DNA from: Oscillospiraceae bacterium
Lineage (GTDB): Bacteria; Bacillota; Clostridia; Saccharofermentanales; Saccharofermentanaceae
Assembly (NCBI GenBank): GCA_902775565.1
Contig: CACYMP010000001.1
Span: 124,001-188,000, forward strand
DNA length: 64,000 nt
Direction of reading: 5' to 3'
Position numbers and translations under genes: made by a program. Numbering within the stretch: the stretch's first letter is position 1; every line of letters starts with the position of its first letter. Positions 7,583-15,522 of the stretch are shown here, one piece after another. The notes beneath the pieces are model-generated. The model did not search any database and had not been told where the DNA came from. It was given only the letters and a program-made list of their open reading frames with translations.

Positions 7583-9943
7583 TCAGATCTTCCAGTGATC
7601 AGGGAAGAGCATAACGTATTCGGGGTTTTCCAGCCTTGAATCGATAAGCAGCGCAAATCCCGTATCCTCTTCGGTCCTGATGACCCTTCCGACGGCCTGC
7701 AGTACTTTCTGCCATCCCGGGAATCTGTATGCAAAAGCGAACCCGTCGCCGAATTTCTCCGTGTAGTAATTGAGCAGGATCTGTCTCTCGGGCGTGACCT
7801 TGGGCAGACCTACGCCCACGATTATGACACCAGAGAGCCTGTCTCCGACAAGGTCGATTCCTTCTCCGAAATGACCTCCCAATACGGCAGTGCCGAGCAG
7901 GAGATTCTTTGACGGTTCGGAGAACGCTTCCAGATATTCGGCTTTATCGTTCTCGTTCATGTCAGGGAACTGCGATATTATCCTGCAGTTATCCTTGCCG
8001 AGCTTTTCCGAGACTTTCGGCATTATAAGGTTCATATATTCAAATGAAGGGAAGAAGACCATATAGTTTCCGGTCATGCCGATCAGAGCATCAGTTATCT
8101 TCTGTGCGAGTTCGTCCTTCGTCTCATTGCGGTTCTTGTATGCGGTGCTTATCTCTGTGTCGAGCATTATCTCAAGGTTCTCGGAAGGGAACGGTGAAGG
8201 GAGCTGAAGCGTAGAAGTGTAGTCCGCGTCACGTCCTACAAGACAGTTGCGGTAATACTCGAAAGGCGAAAGGGTAGCCGAGAAGAATATGACCGGCAGC
8301 TTGTCCTTTATTATCCTGTCCAGCTTTGAAGAGCAGTCGAGACAGTTGAGGGTCAGTACGATATCGGTTCCGTTCCTGCCGATGGTCGTGATATACGAAT
8401 CATCGAAATAGTGCTCCAGGATCGTCAGGAAATATCGTGCCTCAAAGAAGAACTTCATCGAAGTCCTTCTGGTCTGGCCCTGTTCGATCCCGTCCAGTAT
8501 ATCGCCCAGGCATTTGACTGCGTACCACATCTTTGCGTAGAGCTTCCTCGGAGGCTGACGCATAGCTTCCCAGCCGTCAGTCCTGATTATCTTTCTCTCT
8601 TCGGCTTCCTCCAGGAGAGCAAAGCAAGAGCTGTTATTCATGAAAAGCTGTGATGCCGTGACAAAATACTGGCGCAGCTGAAGGATAAGTGCCGAGATAC
8701 GCGCGTCCTTGTCTTTGAAGTCCTTGATCATCTCATCGATAAGGCTTAAAGAGAAGGAAGCCGAGAACATATCCCTGCCTCTGTCTATCATGTTGTGCGC
8801 CTCATCGACAAGGATAGCACTCCTTGCGGCTCCGGGTTCGTCTTCCATGAGAGAGACGCGCGGATGGAAGATATGGTTATAGTCTCCTATTACCACAGTG
8901 CAGTAGGCCATAGTATCTATCATGAATTCGTGAGGACAGATACCGAAACGTCCTGCTATCTCCGATATTATCTCCGGCGTGATCTCGTCTTTGGTAAGGA
9001 CCTCCTCGAGCGCAGGCTTGAGCTTGCCGTAATAGTTCTTCGCAAGAGGGCAGAACTTGGCATCGCATTCAATACCGAACGGGCACATCTTCTCCTTTGA
9101 CTGCAGAAGAATGGAACGGATGAGAAGACCCTTTGCGCGCATGTCGTTCAGTGCCTTTGACGCAACATTGCGCGTTGCCGATTTGGCGGTCAGATAGAAT
9201 ATCTGATCGTATCTTCCGCGGATCAGCCCCTTTATGGCCGGGTAAAGAGTCGATATCGTCTTTCCGATACCTGTGGGTGCTTCGACGAAAAGGGTATTTC
9301 CGGAAGTAAGCGATAACAAGGCTTTCTTCATGAATTCCTTCTGGCCGGCACGGATAGTGTCATAAGGGAAGGTCGCTTCTTTAACGGAAGTCATCATCTC
9401 TTCTCCGTAATCGAGAAGGCGCTTGGCAAAAGCTGCATATTCCATGCATACCGACTCGAAAAACGATTCGGCTTCCTCATAAGACATCGCGTAGCTCTCT
9501 TCATAAGCCTTGAAAGTCGTTACAGACACATACCGCAGAGTTAAAGTGACGTCCATTACATCGCTGTTGGAGAAGATATACATGGCCCCGTAGAGCTTGA
9601 GCTGCGTTATGTGCTCAGGCCTGACCAGGCTCTTGAAGCTGTCCCTTGCGGAGTTGAATGACTTGATCTCGAAAATACGCGGAGCCTTGTTCTTCTCTGA
9701 CAGCATGGCGTCAAAGCGCCCCTGAACCTTAAGATTCAGGCCCGGATGACCGTCGTATACCCAGGAAAGCGGTTCTTCGGTCGTTACTATGTCGCCGTAT
9801 TCCTTTTTAAGCTCCGAAAAGACTTTCTGGTGAAGCCTTGTTCCTTCTGTGCCGCTGACAGACTGGTACGAGCCGCCCGCCATGTCGCCGGCGCGCGATA
9901 CATACTGGGAAAGAGCTGTAACTGATACCGTGATCTCGTTCAT
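7583..9943 (-). CDS. RecB-like nuclease fused to XPD/DinG-type Fe-S helicase
   Basis: A 786-residue protein with two catalytic parts. Residues 1 to about 180 carry the PD-(D/E)XK RecB-like nuclease set: His38 in GTRLHQ, Asp77 in GRFDAM, Glu91-x-Lys93 in FEIKS, and Gln113/Tyr117 in QLKLY. From about residue 195 there is a superfamily 2 helicase of the XPD/DinG/Rad3 group: Walker A EAPTGIGKT (220-228), four cysteines in CPFG-x-CDAKFC and GICPH as expected for an iron-sulfur cluster, DEAH box in LVDEAHN, and motif VI near the end (QAVGRVIRTEED). Such proteins process branched or flapped DNA. No ribosome binding site precedes the ATG, and a TATAAT lies only about 10 bases upstream, so the message may be leaderless. 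Confidence 0.88.
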   Translation of the reverse strand: MNEITVSVTALSQYVSRAGDMAGGSYQSVSGTEGTRLHQKVFSELKKEYGDIVTTEEPLSWVYDGHPGLNLKVQGRFDAMLSEKNKAPRIFEIKSFNSARDSFKSLVRPEHITQLKLYGAMYIFSNSDVMDVTLTLRYVSVTTFKAYEESYAMSYEEAESFFESVCMEYAAFAKRLLDYGEEMMTSVKEATFPYDTIRAGQKEFMKKALLSLTSGNTLFVEAPTGIGKTISTLYPAIKGLIRGRYDQIFYLTAKSATRNVASKALNDMRAKGLLIRSILLQSKEKMCPFGIECDAKFCPLAKNYYGKLKPALEEVLTKDEITPEIISEIAGRFGICPHEFMIDTMAYCTVVIGDYNHIFHPRVSLMEDEPGAARSAILVDEAHNMIDRGRDMFSASFSLSLIDEMIKDFKDKDARISALILQLRQYFVTASQLFMNNSSCFALLEEAEERKIIRTDGWEAMRQPPRKLYAKMWYAVKCLGDILDGIEQGQTRRTSMKFFFEARYFLTILEHYFDDSYITTIGRNGTDIVLTLNCLDCSSKLDRIIKDKLPVIFFSATLSPFEYYRNCLVGRDADYTSTLQLPSPFPSENLEIMLDTEISTAYKNRNETKDELAQKITDALIGMTGNYMVFFPSFEYMNLIMPKVSEKLGKDNCRIISQFPDMNENDKAEYLEAFSEPSKNLLLGTAVLGGHFGEGIDLVGDRLSGVIIVGVGLPKVTPERQILLNYYTEKFGDGFAFAYRFPGWQKVLQAVGRVIRTEEDTGFALLIDSRLENPEYVMLFPDHWKI

Positions 9944-9951
9944 ATATGTGT

Positions 9952-9978
9952 ATTATATATTTTTTCATACGTTCAACA
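9952..9978 (-). promoter_or_regulatory. Candidate promoter of the nuclease-helicase gene (leaderless)
   Basis: On the minus strand a perfect TATAAT ends about 8 bases before the ATG, so transcription would begin at or within a few bases of the start codon. The -35 is only weakly matched (TGTTGA, spacer 15). There is no AGGAGG-like element upstream of the ATG, consistent with a leaderless message. Sequence match only. Confidence 0.35.
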
Positions 9979-10025
9979 GATGATTTTAACGACGGGAAAT
10001 AAACTTGTCCTCTAAAATCACTGTA

Positions 10026-10054
10026 TTGAAAAACAAGGACTGTTGTTATAGAAT
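10026..10054 (+). promoter_or_regulatory. Promoter of tRNA-Leu
   Basis: TTGAAA and TAGAAT are separated by 17 bases, each one mismatch from the sigma-A consensus. The predicted start lies a few bases before the mature tRNA, as expected for a stand-alone tRNA gene. Confidence 0.6.
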
Positions 10055-10064
10055 TTACGGGCAC

Positions 10065-10151
10065 GCAGATGTGGTGGAATTGGCAGACGCGCTAGCTTCA
10101 GGTGCTAGTGGGAGCAATCTCGTGCGGGTTCAAGTCCCGCCATCTGCACCA
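10065..10151 (+). tRNA. tRNA-Leu (anticodon CAG)
   Basis: The 87-base gene has a seven-base acceptor stem (GCAGATG with CATCTGC), encoded CCA, a long variable arm as in class II tRNAs, and a T-arm with GGTTCAAGTCC. The anticodon loop TTCAGGT gives CAG, reading CTG leucine codons. Overall it closely resembles bacterial tRNA-Leu(CAG). It has its own promoter and a strong terminator, so it is a monocistronic unit between two divergently oriented transcription regions. Confidence 0.96.
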
Positions 10152-10160
10152 GATTCCAAG

Positions 10161-10192
10161 GCTCTTCATGGTTTTTCATGGAGAGCTTTTTT
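10161..10192 (+). terminator. Rho-independent terminator after tRNA-Leu
   Basis: A 10-bp stem (GCTCTTCATG with CATGGAGAGC, one G-U pair) with a six-base loop is followed directly by six T residues. Confidence 0.9.
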
Positions 10193-10217
10193 GTGCAAAG
10201 TGGCATTAAAGCTTTTA

Positions 10218-10245
10218 TTTAAGTATTTATACATCAAGTTATAAT
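10218..10245 (+). promoter_or_regulatory. Candidate promoter of the desulfurase-thiI operon
   Basis: A perfect TATAAT (10240-10245) lies in an AT-rich stretch after the tRNA terminator. The -35 is poor (TTTAAG, spacer 16). It would give a leader of roughly 30 bases before the desulfurase gene. Confidence 0.4.
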
Positions 10246-10283
10246 ATGTTTGAGTTTTATGAGGGGCGCGGTATAAATTCACC

Positions 10284-11426
10284 ATGATCTACTTTGACAA
10301 CAGTGCCACTACTTTCCCTTCGGACAGGGTGAGAGCGGTTATAAACGATATGATGACAGACGGTCTGTCAGGCAATCCGGGTTCGCTTCACAAGCTCGGG
10401 GCAGCTGCGGATAAGGCTTACAGTGATACACAGGCTGCCGTAGCAAAGCTGCTCGGCGCAGCAGAACCTGAGATAATATTCACTTCGTGTGCGACGGAGA
10501 GTGCCAATACGGCTATCCGCGGCTTCATGAGCAGAAATACCCGGGCAGGAAAAAGGGTTATCTCGACAAAGACCGAACACAAGGCAACTCTCGAGTGTCT
10601 TGAGCTTCTCGCGAAAAACGGATATGACGTTGTTTATGTACCCGTAGGCCGTGACGGCAAGCCTGATCTTGCAGAACTTGAAAAAGCCCTGACTGAAGAG
10701 AAGACTGCGCTTATCTGTTTCACGCTGGTCAATAATGAGACGGGTTCGATCCTGCCTCTTGATCAGATAGTTGCGTTGAAGAATAAAGTCAGCCCCGATA
10801 CAAAGTTCTATCTTGATGCGGTTCAGGCATTAGGCAAGATGAGCGTCGATCTTCATAAGATGAATGTAGATATGTGTTCTTTCTCTGGACACAAGATCCA
10901 TTCCGTAAAAGGTACCGGAGTGCTTTATGTCAGGAACGGCGTCAGGATCGATCCGCTTATCTTAGGAGGCGGACAGCAGAAGGGAATGAGATCAGGAACA
11001 CAGAGCCTGCTCCTTGCAAAGGCTTTTGAAGCAGCTCTGGAAGAAGCGGTTGAGACCATGGAAGGTTCGCATGAGGATATTGCTGAGATAAATGCTTATC
11101 TGAGGAAGGAGCTTTCCGCAAGAAATGCGCAGGTGCTGTCTCCGGATGATGCTCTGCCCAACGTGCTCAATGTGGCTTTTGAAGGATTTGAGTCCGAGAC
11201 GATGCTTCATTGTCTTGAAATATATGATATCTTTGTCTCTACGGTTTCCGCTTGTTCTTCAAAGGCGAAAAAGGTATCCTATGTGCTGCTTGAGTCAGGT
11301 GTTGACAGAAAGACGGCTGCAAACGCAGTAAGGCTTTCTTTCTCGCGATATAATACGATGAAGGAAGCACAGGACTTTATAAAAGCGGTAGATGATATAT
11401 ACGACAGATTCGCTGTCATGAAATAG
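10284..11426 (+). CDS. Cysteine desulfurase (NifS/IscS family), ThiI partner
   Basis: PLP enzyme that converts cysteine to alanine and carries the sulfur as a persulfide. It begins with IYFDNSATTFPS, has the PLP lysine Lys204 in SGHKIHSVKGTG, and the persulfide cysteine Cys324 in the SACSS loop. The 380-aa length is normal. The next gene, thiI, starts 12 bases after the stop; in Bacillus the thiI-adjacent desulfurase (NifZ) supplies sulfur for 4-thiouridine in tRNA, so that role is inferred here over general Fe-S assembly. The nearest G-rich stretch (GAGGGG) is unusually far from the ATG, so the ribosome binding site is unclear. Confidence 0.92.
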   Translation: MIYFDNSATTFPSDRVRAVINDMMTDGLSGNPGSLHKLGAAADKAYSDTQAAVAKLLGAAEPEIIFTSCATESANTAIRGFMSRNTRAGKRVISTKTEHKATLECLELLAKNGYDVVYVPVGRDGKPDLAELEKALTEEKTALICFTLVNNETGSILPLDQIVALKNKVSPDTKFYLDAVQALGKMSVDLHKMNVDMCSFSGHKIHSVKGTGVLYVRNGVRIDPLILGGGQQKGMRSGTQSLLLAKAFEAALEEAVETMEGSHEDIAEINAYLRKELSARNAQVLSPDDALPNVLNVAFEGFESETMLHCLEIYDIFVSTVSACSSKAKKVSYVLLESGVDRKTAANAVRLSFSRYNTMKEAQDFIKAVDDIYDRFAVMK

Positions 11427-11438
11427 GAGCAATACTAA

Positions 11439-12641
11439 ATGTCAAACGTTATTCTCGCCAGAATGGGAGAAGTTACACTCAAGGGCCTTAACAGAGGCTC
11501 ATTTGAGATACAGCTCAAGGGCAATCTCAAGTACAGGCTCAAGAGGTTCGGTAATCTTAAGATCTATCAGAGCCAGAGCCGTATATGGATCGAGCCCAAG
11601 GAAGAAGACAACCCGAACTTTGCAGATGAGGCTGCCGCCAAAGACATCATGGCTGCAGTATGCCAGGTTTTCGGTATCGTATCTGTAAGCTTTGCGAGAA
11701 AGTTCGAGGGTGATTTCACCTCGATCTGCGAGAATGCAAAAGCACTTACCGAATATGTGCTTTCCGAGAATCCCGGATTCAAGACCTTTAAGATCGAGAG
11801 CAAGCGCGGCAATAAGGCGTTCCCGATGGATTCGCCTACGATCTGCGATGAGCTCGGAGGCTTTATTCTCGATACTTTCCCGGAACTTTCGGTAAAGATG
11901 AAGAATCCTGATTTCATAATCAATGTAGAGATCAGAGAATATAACTATGTATATTCAGGCAAGAAGATGGCTCACAGAGGCCTGCCGGTCGGAACCGCTG
12001 GAAGGGGAATGCTCCTTCTGTCAGGTGGTATCGACAGCCCTGTAGCAGGTTTCATGATGGCTTCACGCGGAATGCCGCTCGATGCCGTATATTTTCATTC
12101 GTATCCTTATACCAGCGATCTTGCAAAGCAGAAGGTAATTGACCTGGCAAAGATCGTATCCGGTTATTCGGGAAGAATGACGCTTCACATAGTCAACTTT
12201 ACCCAGATCCAGCTCGACATGTATAAGAATTCACCCCAGGACATGCTTACGGTTACGATGCGCCGTGTAATGCTCAGGATCGCCGAGCAGCTTGCGCAGA
12301 AGAGCGGATGCAAATGCCTGATAACGGGAGAGTCTCTGGGTCAGGTCGCTTCACAGACGCTTGAAGCCTTATGCGCCACCAATGAGGTAGTGAAGATGCC
12401 AATTCTGCGCCCTCTTATCGGTATGGATAAGCAGGCGACATGTGATATCTCAAGAGATATCGGAGCATTTGAGACATCGATCCTTCCTTATGAAGACTGC
12501 TGCACGGTCTTTGTAGCAAAACACCCCAAGACACATCCTCATCCGGAGGACGTTATCGAAGCAGAAAAGAACCTCGACATCGAAGCGATGGTCGAAGCCG
12601 GTGTAGCCGGAACCGAAGATATAGAGATAACTCCGTTCTGA
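11439..12641 (+). CDS. thiI: tRNA 4-thiouridine synthase ThiI
   Basis: Adenylates U8 of tRNA and transfers sulfur to form 4-thiouridine; in some bacteria it also feeds thiazole synthesis. The order is NFLD/THUMP RNA-binding region (about 1-165) then a PP-loop ATPase with LLSGGIDSPVAG (about residues 187-198) and TGESLGQVASQT. At 400 aa it lacks the C-terminal rhodanese domain of the enterobacterial enzyme, as is usual in Firmicutes, so sulfur must come directly from the adjacent desulfurase. A cysteine precedes the ITGES motif (CKCLITGES). The gene is followed after one base by the AIR-synthase-like gene. Confidence 0.95.
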   Translation: MSNVILARMGEVTLKGLNRGSFEIQLKGNLKYRLKRFGNLKIYQSQSRIWIEPKEEDNPNFADEAAAKDIMAAVCQVFGIVSVSFARKFEGDFTSICENAKALTEYVLSENPGFKTFKIESKRGNKAFPMDSPTICDELGGFILDTFPELSVKMKNPDFIINVEIREYNYVYSGKKMAHRGLPVGTAGRGMLLLSGGIDSPVAGFMMASRGMPLDAVYFHSYPYTSDLAKQKVIDLAKIVSGYSGRMTLHIVNFTQIQLDMYKNSPQDMLTVTMRRVMLRIAEQLAQKSGCKCLITGESLGQVASQTLEALCATNEVVKMPILRPLIGMDKQATCDISRDIGAFETSILPYEDCCTVFVAKHPKTHPHPEDVIEAEKNLDIEAMVEAGVAGTEDIEITPF

Positions 12642-12642
12642 T

Positions 12643-13671
12643 ATGAAGATTGGCAAACTGACAGACGAACAGCTTCAGACACTGGTGCTCAGCAGACTGC
12701 CGGTTCTTTCCGCCACGACATTGTCGGGTGCGGGGATCGGCGCGGACTGCGCATGGATAAAAGTCGGTGAGGATCTTATGGTCACGTCATCCGATCCGAT
12801 AACGGCAGGAGGCACGGAAGCCGGTACTCTTGCTATCCACGTGTCATGCAACGATATCGCCGCATGCGGTGTAAGACCTGCCGGCATCCTTGTCGTTATA
12901 ATCGCTCCGCCTTCGGCTACCGAAGACGATATCAGGATGACTGTGGATCAGGCCAGCCGTGAAGCTCAGGCTCTCGGCGTTGACATTGTCGGAGGTCATA
13001 CTGAGATCTCTGATTCGGTAAAAAAGATGATAGTCGTATCGACTGCGTTCGGTATGGTAAGAAAGGGCGGATGTGTTCCTCTCGGAAAAGCCATGCCCGG
13101 AGACAGCCTCATAATGACAAAGACAGGTGCCATCGAAGGAAGCTTCATTGCCGCAAACGAGCATAAAGACAAGCTTTTCGGAAAGGTGAGCGAGGAAGAT
13201 ATAAAAGAGGCGCTTTCTTACAAGAACCTTATTTCCGTTGTTGATGAAGGATCTGCCTGCGGTGCTTTGAGGTCATCATCCGGTAAAAAGCGTGAAGACG
13301 GATTTGATCTCAGCGCAGTCAACCTTATGCACGATGTCACTGAAGGCGGTGTCTTCGGTGCCGCGTTCGAGATGGCCGATTTCTCGAAAACGGGTGTAGT
13401 CATTGATAAGCGCCTGGTACCTTTTACCAAGGCAACATCATCTATCTGCTCCGCTCTCGGGCTTGATCCGTTCAGGCTCATCTCTTCGGGCTCTCTCATG
13501 ATCGCTTCATCTGAACCTGAAAAAGTTATCGGAGAACTGGGCAAACAGGGTGTCAGTGCTTCGGTTATCGGAAGGTTCACCGAGGCTGATGAAGGCAAAT
13601 ATTACGTCGAAAACGACGGTTCTTATGTCAAATTGTCGCCTCCCGGGGCAGATGAGATATACAGTATTTGA
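12643..13671 (+). CDS. AIR synthase-related protein (HypE/ThiL-like fold)
   Basis: A 342-residue member of the PurM/HypE/ThiL/SelD ATP-binding superfamily. Visible signatures are GIGADCAWIK near the N-terminus, TSSDPITAGG, the HVSCNDIAACG helix, and IVGGHTEISDS. Members usually phosphorylate or activate an acyl or phosphate group using ATP. No other hyp hydrogenase-maturation gene is in view, so a HypE role is unsupported, and the sequence is not a convincing SelD. Its start is one base after thiI, so it is co-translated with the tRNA-thiolation pair; participation in sulfur or RNA-modification metabolism is only an inference from context. Confidence 0.75.
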   Translation: MKIGKLTDEQLQTLVLSRLPVLSATTLSGAGIGADCAWIKVGEDLMVTSSDPITAGGTEAGTLAIHVSCNDIAACGVRPAGILVVIIAPPSATEDDIRMTVDQASREAQALGVDIVGGHTEISDSVKKMIVVSTAFGMVRKGGCVPLGKAMPGDSLIMTKTGAIEGSFIAANEHKDKLFGKVSEEDIKEALSYKNLISVVDEGSACGALRSSSGKKREDGFDLSAVNLMHDVTEGGVFGAAFEMADFSKTGVVIDKRLVPFTKATSSICSALGLDPFRLISSGSLMIASSEPEKVIGELGKQGVSASVIGRFTEADEGKYYVENDGSYVKLSPPGADEIYSI

Positions 13672-13695
13672 CATATTGTCAAAAAATAGTAAATT
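13668..13695 (+). promoter_or_regulatory. Candidate promoter/operator of small lipoprotein
   Basis: TTGACA overlaps the stop codon of the preceding gene and is followed at spacing 16 by TAAATT. The TTGACA is also half of a short dyad, TTGACA-TAT-TGTCAA, and another TTGACA lies at 13728-13733 inside a second dyad (AATTTG-A-CAAATT). The arrangement could be an operator on a promoter; only the sequence pattern supports this. Confidence 0.4.
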
Positions 13696-13759
13696 CAGTT
13701 CATTTTTTCGTACTTTAATAATATAATTTGACAAATTGCTTCCTAAAGGAGGATTTGTC

Positions 13760-14101
13760 ATGAAGACCGCAACTTTAAGGGTAGTTTCGCTGGTTCTCAT
13801 TCTTTCCTTTGCTTTTGCATTGACGGGATGCGGTGACTTGCTTGCTACTGTAGATTATCCGTCTGTTGACAGCCTTTCTCAGGCTCTCGAAGTAAATGCT
13901 GATCCTACAGGCAAGACGGTAAAAGTAACAGCTGAAAAGGTTATCTCTGACGGCGCTTCAGGTTTTATCGTTCAGCAGGGCAAGTTCAATTTCTGCGTAG
14001 CGTCCGATCCGTCAATGGTTCCCGGAAATACCGCAGTGTTTAAGATCTCAAGTATTTCCAGACAGGGTGATGGTTATTACGTCAACTGTTCGAAAGCTTA
14101 A
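13760..14101 (+). CDS. Small lipoprotein, unknown function
   Basis: A 113-residue protein with a lipoprotein signal peptide ending in the lipobox LTGC (about residue 25), so it is expected on the outer face of the membrane, processed by LspA. The start was chosen because AAAGGAGG lies seven bases upstream; an upstream in-frame start would include that site. The mature part has a central segment (NADPTGKTVKVTAEKV) resembling small OB-fold-like beta domains found in Clostridia lipoproteins, but no family can be named with confidence. It appears monocistronic, between its own promoter and a strong terminator. Confidence 0.85.
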   Translation: MKTATLRVVSLVLILSFAFALTGCGDLLATVDYPSVDSLSQALEVNADPTGKTVKVTAEKVISDGASGFIVQQGKFNFCVASDPSMVPGNTAVFKISSISRQGDGYYVNCSKA

Positions 14102-14133
14102 TCAGTCAATTTCTTAAAGCCAGAAATATAAAG

Positions 14134-14173
14134 AAGGCTGTATGGTTACTGTCAGGACCGTGCAGCCTTTTTC
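14134..14173 (+). terminator. Rho-independent terminator after small lipoprotein
   Basis: A 13-bp stem with two or three G-U pairs (AAGGCTGTATGGT with ACCGTGCAGCCTT) and a 10-base loop runs into a T tract. Confidence 0.88.
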
Positions 14174-14269
14174 ATTTGGTCAGTTTGTCCGTTTAATCAA
14201 GTTTACTAATCTATATTTTTAATATAAAATACCCTCGTTGATTTCTTTATCCCAAGGAGGATGTAATAT

Positions 14270-15511
14270 ATGTACGATCACATCAAGTTCGAGGATCCCG
14301 AAGTTTACTCAGCAATAATGCAGGAGATCGGACGTCAGCGCGACAAGATCGAGCTGATCGCCTCTGAGAATACTGTTTCCGAGGCTGTTCTCGAGGCAGC
14401 AGGTTCTCCTCTTACCAACAAGTATGCCGAGGGTTATCCGGGAAAGCGTTACTACGGCGGATGCGAGTATGTCGACATCGTTGAGCAGCTCGCTATCGAC
14501 AGAGCAAAGCAGCTTTTCGGTGCTGAGCATGTTAACGTTCAGCCCCATTCCGGAGCACAGGCTAACACAGCCGTTTATTTTGCAGTCCTCGAACCCGGTG
14601 ACAAGATCCTCGGTCTTGACCTCTCCCACGGCGGACATCTTACTCACGGCATGAAGCTCAACGTTTCAGGCAGAACATATGAGTCCGAGTTCTATCAGGT
14701 AGATCCCGAGACACAGATGCTCAACTATGAGACCATCCGTCAGAGAGCTCTTGAAGTAAAGCCTAAGATCATCGTTGCAGGCGCTTCCGCATACCCCAGG
14801 ATCATTGATTTCAAGAAGTTCAGAGAGATCGCTGATGAAGTCGGAGCATATCTCTTCGTAGATATGGCTCACATCGCAGGCCTTGTAGCCGCAGGACTTC
14901 ACCCGAATCCGGTACCTTATGCTGATTTCGTTACTACGACTACACATAAGACACTCCGCGGACCCCGTGGCGGTATCATCATGTGCAAAGAAGAGTACGC
15001 CAAGAAGATCAATTCCGCGGTATTCCCGGGACAGCAGGGCGGCCCTCTCATGCACATCATCGCTGCTAAGGCTGTTGCTTTCAAGGAAGCTCTTTCTCCT
15101 GAATTCAGACAGTATGCTGCCCAGATCATCAGCAATGCCAAGGCTATGAGCGAAGTGCTCCTCGCAAGGGGCGTTAACCTCGTATCCGGCGGTACGGACA
15201 ACCACCTCATGCTGATCGACCTCAGAGGCACAGGTGTTACAGGTAAGGATCTCCAGGAGAGACTTGACGACTGCAACATCACCGCTAACAAGAACACGAT
15301 TCCTTTCGATCCCGAGAAGCCTATGGTTACATCCGGTGTACGTATCGGTACTCCCGCAGTTACCGCAAGAGGCTTCAAGGAAGAAGACTGCAAGGTCGTT
15401 GCCGACTGCATCGCTGACTGCATCTTCGACTACGAGAACAAGAAGGCTGATGTTATCGCAAGAGTCAAGACTCTTACCGATAAGTATCCTATCTATCCTG
15501 ACATCAAGTAA
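14270..15511 (+). CDS. glyA: Serine hydroxymethyltransferase
   Basis: PLP enzyme interconverting serine and glycine while loading one-carbon units on tetrahydrofolate, so it feeds the ThyA/FolA cycle encoded further on. Clear landmarks are [12 protein letters not shown] at the start, [15 protein letters not shown], the PLP-lysine motif [14 protein letters not shown], and FPGQQGGPL. The length of 413 aa is standard. An AAGGAGG site sits nine bases before the ATG, and the codon choice is strongly biased as in highly expressed genes. It has an AT-rich upstream region (TATAAA at 14223) likely to hold its promoter. Confidence 0.97.
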   Translation: MYDHIKFEDPEVYSAIMQEIGRQRDKIELIASENTVSEAVLEAAGSPLTNKYAEGYPGKRYYGGCEYVDIVEQLAIDRAKQLFGAEHVNVQPHSGAQANTAVYFAVLEPGDKILGLDLSHGGHLTHGMKLNVSGRTYESEFYQVDPETQMLNYETIRQRALEVKPKIIVAGASAYPRIIDFKKFREIADEVGAYLFVDMAHIAGLVAAGLHPNPVPYADFVTTTTHKTLRGPRGGIIMCKEEYAKKINSAVFPGQQGGPLMHIIAAKAVAFKEALSPEFRQYAAQIISNAKAMSEVLLARGVNLVSGGTDNHLMLIDLRGTGVTGKDLQERLDDCNITANKNTIPFDPEKPMVTSGVRIGTPAVTARGFKEEDCKVVADCIADCIFDYENKKADVIARVKTLTDKYPIYPDIK

Positions 15512-15522
15512 GGAAGAACGAA

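Noticed and set aside
10005-10244. Plus-strand ORF across tRNA-Leu
   Set aside because: It spans the tRNA and its terminator, has no homology or ribosome binding site, and is incompatible with the mature tRNA.
12643-13671. SelD (selenide water dikinase) assignment
   Set aside because: The N-terminal catalytic Cys/Sec-containing loop of SelD is not present and overall motifs fit the wider AIR synthase group.
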